From Paraglomus occultum (taxonomy: Eukaryota; Glomeromycota; Glomeromycetes; Paraglomerales; Paraglomeraceae), in NCBI GenBank assembly GCA_910592205.1, contig CAJVPJ010000130.1, positions 1-41,801 on the forward strand: a stretch of 41,801 nucleotides of DNA, in the 5' to 3' direction. Both the position numbers and the translations under genes were made by a program. The notes under the pieces were generated by a model, which worked only from the letters and a program-made list of their open reading frames with translations, had not been told where the DNA came from and ran no database searches. Below are positions 22,957 to 41,801 of this stretch, piece after piece (positions within the stretch are counted from its first letter, which is position 1; each line of letters begins with the position of its first letter).

Positions 22957-24422
22957 AAGTTAAGATTGCTAAGAGCTCATCAGACGAGTCAAGTGAAGGC
23001 GAGAGTGAGAATGAGAATGAGAGTGAGAGTGAAAAAATTAAGGAAACATCGGTAAAGAGTGCTGAGAGTTCGTCTGACAATTCAAGTGACATTGATAGTG
23101 GGAGTGATAGTGATAGTGATAGTGATAGTGATAGTGAGAATGAGAGTGTAAGTGGGAAAATTGAAACAAACTCGGTAAAGAATGCCAAGGGCTCAATCGA
23201 CGAATCAAGTGAGAGGGCAAAGCAAACTGAGGAGGTCAGGTCAAAGGCAAAGACTCAGAATTTATCCGACGAAGCAAGTGACGCCGATAATGAAAGTGAG
23301 AGTGATAGTGAGAGTGATAGTGAGAGTGATAGTGAGAGTGATAGTGAGAGTGATAGTGAGAGTGATAGTGAGACTGATAGTGAGAATAAAAATGAAAGTG
23401 AGAAAGCTAAGACAGGCACAGTAAACCCCACCGAAAAATCAGGTGAAAGCAATAATGAGAAAACCAAGACAAACAATGCAAAGAACACTAATAGCTTATC
23501 CAATGAATCAAGTGAAAACGATTCTGATAAAAATCTTGCATCGACTACTAGTTCGAGAAACAAACGAAAATTGGAGTCACAGTCCGAAGATTCATCCTCC
23601 AAAAGTGGTCTCTCATCGGAAGGTGAACATACTAACTCCTCTCGCAAAGCTACTTCTAAAACGTCATTACCAAATGGCAAAGCTTTGAATGGAAAGAAGA
23701 CTCAATCGAAAGTCTTGCATAAAATCTCCGGCTTACCTGAAAAGAAATCGGAGGTAAAGGCAAAGAGCGAATCAAAACGAGCCAATAATGGTCAAGACGA
23801 GTCGGATTATGAACCCGAAGACAGTCCAGCATCTTCTGAAAGCGATATTGAAAGTTCGAAACGGTCAAAGAAAGTTGTCCAAGCAAGAAAGAAACCAAGG
23901 TTATCTGACTCTACAATAAAGGCCATCTCGTCAAAAGGATCGGTTAAAAACGATACGGAAATAATACTAAATAAATCTCAGCCTAATGGGAAATCATCAA
24001 CTCAGAAGGATAATAGCCGACCAAAGGAATCGGTCTCTTCTGAAAAGAAACACCTTGCAGACCAAGATAATGCACCTCCCGCCAAAAGACGTAAAGTTAA
24101 CAATAGCATGATTGCAAATGAGTCGGATTTTGGTTTGAGCATGCCAGCGACTGTGCGAGATACGCTCAAGCAAATAAAGGTAAGAGAAGTGGTATAGGTT
24201 TGCCCACATTTTACGTTTGAACCATACCAGCGTTTCAAGCTTAATTAATTAATTCTTTTCTTACAGGAAAAGGAACTTTCGCTTGATAAATTACAGGAAC
24301 TCGTAGTCCAAAGGTTTGCCGCAGTTCCCACAAATAGTACGTCGCCCGAGGAGTTGAGGAACCAGTTTCTCAAAAACATCGTATTAGTACAGAATACGAG
24401 AAGTATAACGGTGAAGAAGTGA
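21191..24422 (+). CDS. LYAR-type nucleolar zinc-finger protein with giant Ser/Glu-rich insert
   Basis: LYAR family proteins act in the nucleolus in ribosome biogenesis and growth. Exons: 21191-21221, 21294-21460 (or to 21691), 21813-24179, 24267-24422, giving 906 residues (983 with the longer exon 2). Exon 1 supplies MVSFVCDSCQ; joined to exon 2 it gives two zinc fingers, Cys6/Cys9/His21/Cys25 and Cys32/Cys35/His47/Cys50, the LYAR signature followed by EKYQ. The C-terminus (ATVRDTLKQIK, then LDKLQELVVQRF and ELRNQFLK) matches the LYAR C-terminal helical domain. Between them lies an insert of over 500 residues of Ser/Glu/Asp tracts alternating with Lys-rich spacers of the form NAVKNAKSSSDESSE, like SRP40/Nopp140 tails, probably disordered and a casein-kinase-2 target. 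Usual LYAR proteins have about 250-400 residues. Intron 2 is uncertain: GTGTGG at 21461 and GTATTT at 21692 are both phase-compatible donors. Confidence 0.87.
21850..23420 (+). repeat. Ser/Glu-coding repeat region
   Basis: Blocks of GAGAGTGAAAGT-type hexamers (coding Glu-Ser), plus GAGAATGA and GATAGTGA variants, alternate with a longer unit (about 100-140 bp) containing AAAGCTAAGGGAAATGCAG and a TCATCAGACGAGTCAAGTGA-like segment. The antisense strand therefore shows long Leu/Ser shadow frames. Confidence 0.9.
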
Positions 24423-24605
24423 AATTCTAATTATTGATCTCTTGTAATATTTCTAATTTGTTATGTGAATTGAATGAATTCCCTCGAATAACTCAAGTGT
24501 ACACTGATATAGAGGATTTCGGGTATTTCATATTATTTTTAACACACGAGAGTCATAATCATTTTTCACGTGTATCTCATTTTTAACTATCACTATTTGC
24601 CCAAT

Positions 24606-24611
24606 TAATAA
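24606..24611 (+). terminator. possible polyadenylation signal of the LYAR-like gene
   Basis: AATAAA about 185 bp past the stop codon, in AT-rich sequence and on the right strand. Confidence 0.4.
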
Positions 24612-25189
24612 AAATTTAACCGATTTTAACAATCCACATTTCATATCGCGCGGGTCAGCCTACACCGATGATGGCCTACCAAGCTCAATATCGTGTGCGC
24701 GTTGTCGATAATGTACTTTACGACTCTTACTTAGTCACGCATTGGACTTTCCTCACTCCTTTAGTCGCCACTTACGATTGAATGCGTGTTAGGATAGGTC
24801 AACCAAGTTTGGTAACTGCGATGGAATTAGGATCTCGTTTAAAAGCTCTATGACTACTTTTTATGAGATACACAGATTTAACATAGCTCATGCCAAGTAA
24901 ATTGACTTGCTAAAATAAACATTCCAGCTTGTTGTTCTTTGATTAGTTGTTATGAACTGATAATCATTGTCACTGCTCTCTCTCTTAGATTAGTTGGAAA
25001 CTGACTTGAGTGATGAGTAAACAAAATTCTGCATGACTATTATTCTGATAAACTAAATCATTCAGAAGAGTTATTTTGATAAATTTGTCCACAAAACTAA
25101 TTTTACCCCAACAAACCGACCACATAAATCCAATAGGATCTATATCAATAATTATAATACATAATACATAATACTCTAGTGACATTATA
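24612..25189. other. short intergenic stretch between convergent genes
   Basis: Separates the 3' ends of the LYAR-like gene (plus) and the BEACH gene (minus). No gene, tRNA or repeat was recognised. Confidence 0.5.
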
Positions 25190-38943
<13,754 letters not shown>

Positions 38944-41011
38944 TTTAATAGAAGTTTATGTGCGTATACGACCCAGGAAGTTTGTAGTTGACCTGTGAAG
39001 GACAACTTGCAGAGCAGGGTTTCTAGGTCGTTCGCGATATAGTAAGAGTTATATCGAATCGTAAAAATAATAAAATAAAATAAAATAATTAAGTTAGAAA
39101 AGCGAAAAGCGACCCTCAGAATATGATTGTAGAGGGAAATTGCATTTAAACTAGACTTGACGTTTTCAGGTAAGGGTAACTATCGGCTGTGTAGCACTTG
39201 TCCTATTACATCCCAGAAAATATGTCGATCTCCATAATAATAAACAAAGTTACGACCTAAGTTATAAGTGTGATAACAAGGGAATCTGGGTCTCAAAAAC
39301 GAGGGAAAAAACAATAGACATCGAGAAGACACGCCAGTTGCGCGTGAGCTCTTGACTAGGGCGTTTTCCCACGCGCGAAACGGTTGTAACGCAGGAATCA
39401 TGAGGAAAAGTACGTTTTGGACATAGCATTTGATGAAATGTGCAAAGAGATCATAATAGAAACTATGTGTAGCATATTCCATGTTGCGGAACCATAACAA
39501 TTCAGCCAAATATGTGCGTCGACGTTATTGTTGTTGCTGTGAGAAAAGGGGCATGATAACGGACTTATTGTCAATACAACATTCTCTCCAATTGAGCTCT
39601 CGGATTTAGTAATTGATGAATGGAATATTTGATTAACTCATAGTCAATCGAGAATTGCCTAAATAGTGATGACTAAAGCGGTATTAGGTAACTTTAATGA
39701 TCGATAATAACAGAACTATCATCATTCTATAATAATAGATAAACCGAGATCTGCCGTCATTCAAGGCGAATCAGTTTTTCAGACTATCATTCTTCTATAG
39801 ATGGCTATTCAAAACACCAGTTAAGGGAGTAAATGGAGAGCATACTTAATATATTCGTATGAGTGATTTCAGACTCGAAAACATGTTATTTCTGTGCTAC
39901 ATCTATTATTATTATTATTATTGCATTTGCACCATTGCTAAGCAATTAGATAATATGCATTCAATAGGATATTGATCCGAAAAGCTGATTCAATGTAAAT
40001 GTCAATACGCCACGCTAGATCTTTTGTTAATAACTTTCGTTTAACAGTTTATGTTACATCCAAATGATATTAATTGTGCCGTGAACTGGCTTTTTTTGTT
40101 GTTTAGCGTTCAATCGTTGGGTGAAAGAACGCAAACACCTAACGCGAACTGCAGTAATCTGTCAAACAATTAAATGAGCTATCGGGTAAACCGTAAGTTG
40201 AAGTCTTCTCCTTCCCAAGGTTCACAAGAATATCCGCGTCTTTGGGGGTTAGCCACTTAATTTATTTCTACATGAGGTTGAGGAAGAAGTCAGATTCCTT
40301 AAAGAGCAGTTTATAAAACGTTTGATGCCACACTTATTGAAATGTCAGCATCTTTGTACTGCGGAAGTGAATGGCCCGTTACGATCAAACTGTAAGAAGA
40401 CGCTAAGGTTGGTTAGTAAACGATTAAATCATTTGAAGCAAGAAATTCTATCAAAAAACTGCGAACTTCTACGCTTGTAAGTTGGAACTAAGGAGTAAAC
40501 ACGAATATCCAAAAAAAAGTGTGTTTACGATTAACAGCGCCCTCTAGTAATGCTTCGTATAAATAGTTGGTTGAGAGAAATTTTTAAGGTTTTCCAGCTA
40601 ACATTCTTAAATATATGCATGTGCTTTCCCACTATCATTGGTTCTCAATCAGGAAAGTTACTATCACTTCATTATTATAGAGTCTCCAACCATTGTATTG
40701 TGCACTCCCACGGTACAGTTGTATAGACTAATTACCCATGGATAAAAGCTTTCCCCTATTTTAGAGAGAGAGGTCGTCATTGTTTAATTGTGTTGATGAG
40801 ATTATAATTAGGCATGTTTATGTTTTAGTTTAGGAAATAATGTTGGTATTATTATTATCAACTTTTATAATAGAAATGCAATCATGCCATAAATTCAGCT
40901 TTATTGTTGCAGATAAAACAAAATAAAAAGTGTATAACAGACAAGAAAAATAAAAAGAAAATAAATTGAGAATTTTTAGCTTGCCCACTATTACTATTTG
41001 TAACATAATTA
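38944..41011. other. intergenic, no recognisable gene; microsatellites
   Basis: The left part is the presumed promoter of the BEACH gene, with (TAAAA)n near 39070-39088. (ATT)n lies at 39903-39922. A minus-strand frame at 39180-39509 (109 codons) shows no family signature and I do not call it. Nothing else is recognised. Confidence 0.45.
39903..39922 (+). repeat. (ATT)n microsatellite
   Basis: Perfect trinucleotide run in intergenic DNA. A similar run lies at 41702-41718. Confidence 0.85.
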
Positions 41012-41697
41012 TCACTTTTGTTTTTTCACATTTTTCCTACTCTTCCCTTTCCTTGTATAACTAGTGTGTTTCACTTTATGTTGTCCTGAACTTACATGGC
41101 TCCCTGATGCTTCTACACTACTATTGTCCCCTGACACCAAATTACTCTTTTTATTTTTCTTTCCACTTCTTTGTCATCATTATTCTCATCTCCTGATATC
41201 ACATCATTAGATCGCCTTTTGTATTTGGCGCTTTTGTTATTAACTCCCAAGTTGATTTCCATGACATATTGGGTTATTTCATTAATCCATTCTGGATTTT
41301 CTCTCTGATAATCTTCATCTTTGACTGTTTTGTACTTTTGTAGAGTAAATTTTTCAAAAATATCTGGCGGCACAACAAAGTAAATATTAACATTTGTTGC
41401 ATCTTTTTTCCATGTAAGAGAATGGTCTATTTCATTGAGTCCTTTCTACTATACAACTTGAGTTAGGGATGGCCAACAAACAATAAATTCAATTATGTTC
41501 ATTATCCCTTACCTTTATTCCATGATTCTCTGAGACTGTAATTTGATACAAAGCTAATGTCTCACCATTAAAACTAAGAGAATCAATTGATGCAAATGTT
41601 TTTGATTTTGGTCTGTTATAATACCCCTTACGTGCTTCACTCAGTGACGTAAACCAATTACACTCCTGTTTGTCAATATGAATTTCAGTAGCCTCCA
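41012..41697 (-). pseudogene. CRN-like gene, 3' part, running off the window, with a frameshift
   Basis: Minus-strand exon 41513-41697 and exon 41445 downward are joined by a clean 67-bp intron (41446-41512, GTAAGG...TAG). The residues match the C-terminal part of CRN-like proteins of Glomeromycotina as I know them: GYYNRPKSKTFASIDSLSF, ALYQITVSENHGIK, then IYFVVPPDIFEKFTLQKY and QYVMEINLG. The exon at 41697 follows a (TAA)n tract ending in AG, a likely acceptor, so the N-terminal domains lie beyond the window edge. The frame stops at 41113. A one-base shift in the A-rich run near 41145-41160 would open a frame continuing a Ser/Lys-rich tail (KKSNLVSGDNSSVEASGSHV) to a TGA at 41012-41014. It is either a recent break, a sequencing error in a homopolymer or a genuine short end. 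Confidence 0.65.
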
Positions 41698-41801
41698 AGC
41701 TATTATTATTATTATTCAGACATCGCTGATCGGCTGACGTCGATAGTAAGTCACATGGTAAAATCTTCCTCCGCAGTAATCAAACAATACCCCTGACGAT
41801 C

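Noticed and set aside
21809-23680. Long minus-strand frames of Leu/Ser repeats
   Set aside because: They are the antisense reading of the Ser/Glu repeat of the LYAR-like gene.
39180-39509. 109-codon minus-strand frame upstream of the BEACH gene
   Set aside because: No family signature and no convincing splice into the BEACH gene, whose own ATG at 38943 is well placed.

Overview
The window is AT-rich eukaryotic nuclear DNA with short GT-AG introns (mostly 55-150 bp). The gene content points to a fungus: a MET2-type homoserine O-acetyltransferase, an LYAR-type nucleolar zinc-finger protein, a complete WDFY3/ALFY-type BEACH-WD40-FYVE protein, two Crinkler (CRN)-like loci and decayed Tc1/mariner transposons. 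CRN-like P-loop NTPase/nuclease genes plus abundant Tc1 relics in an AT-rich genome fit an early-diverging fungus, best an arbuscular mycorrhizal one (Glomeromycotina). This taxonomic reading is inference.

Layout. 1-7.9 kb is repeat-rich accessory DNA: a doubtful small ORF, a Tc1 relic ending in a recognisable terminal inverted repeat at 3010, a broken CRN-like gene on the minus strand (about 3020-4870), a mariner relic (about 6260-6511) and a short Tc1/pogo-type MITE (6529-6703). 8.1-10.75 kb (minus) encodes a predicted type I single-pass membrane protein whose cytoplasmic tail carries a 48-bp/16-residue tandem array. 10.75-14.4 kb holds no recognisable gene. 14.4-16.23 kb (minus) is MET2 in five exons, with a palindromic CACGTG box about 120 bp upstream. 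17.4-18.0 kb is a Tc1/mariner relic. 18.43-19.57 kb is a Tc1-type element with about 195-bp inverted repeats, a TA duplication and an internal deletion, sitting exactly between units of a 39-bp tandem repeat. 21.19-24.42 kb (plus) is the LYAR-like gene with a very long Ser/Glu-rich insert. 25.19-38.94 kb (minus) is the WDFY3/ALFY-like gene, which I could read through as 45 exons with consistent phases to about 3,444 residues. 38.95-41.0 kb is apparently gene-free, and 41.01-41.8 kb (minus) is the 3' part of a second CRN-like gene running off the window.

The genes are not organised as a pathway. MET2 (methionine/sulfur assimilation), the LYAR protein (nucleolus/ribosome biogenesis) and the ALFY-like protein (membrane traffic/selective autophagy by homology) are conserved core genes. 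The CRN loci and transposons are lineage-specific accessory sequence. I did not find a clearly new multi-gene system. The most unusual items are the recently homogenised repeat array in the membrane protein, the Ser/Glu expansion and open intron of the LYAR gene, and the Tc1 insertion at a tandem-repeat junction.
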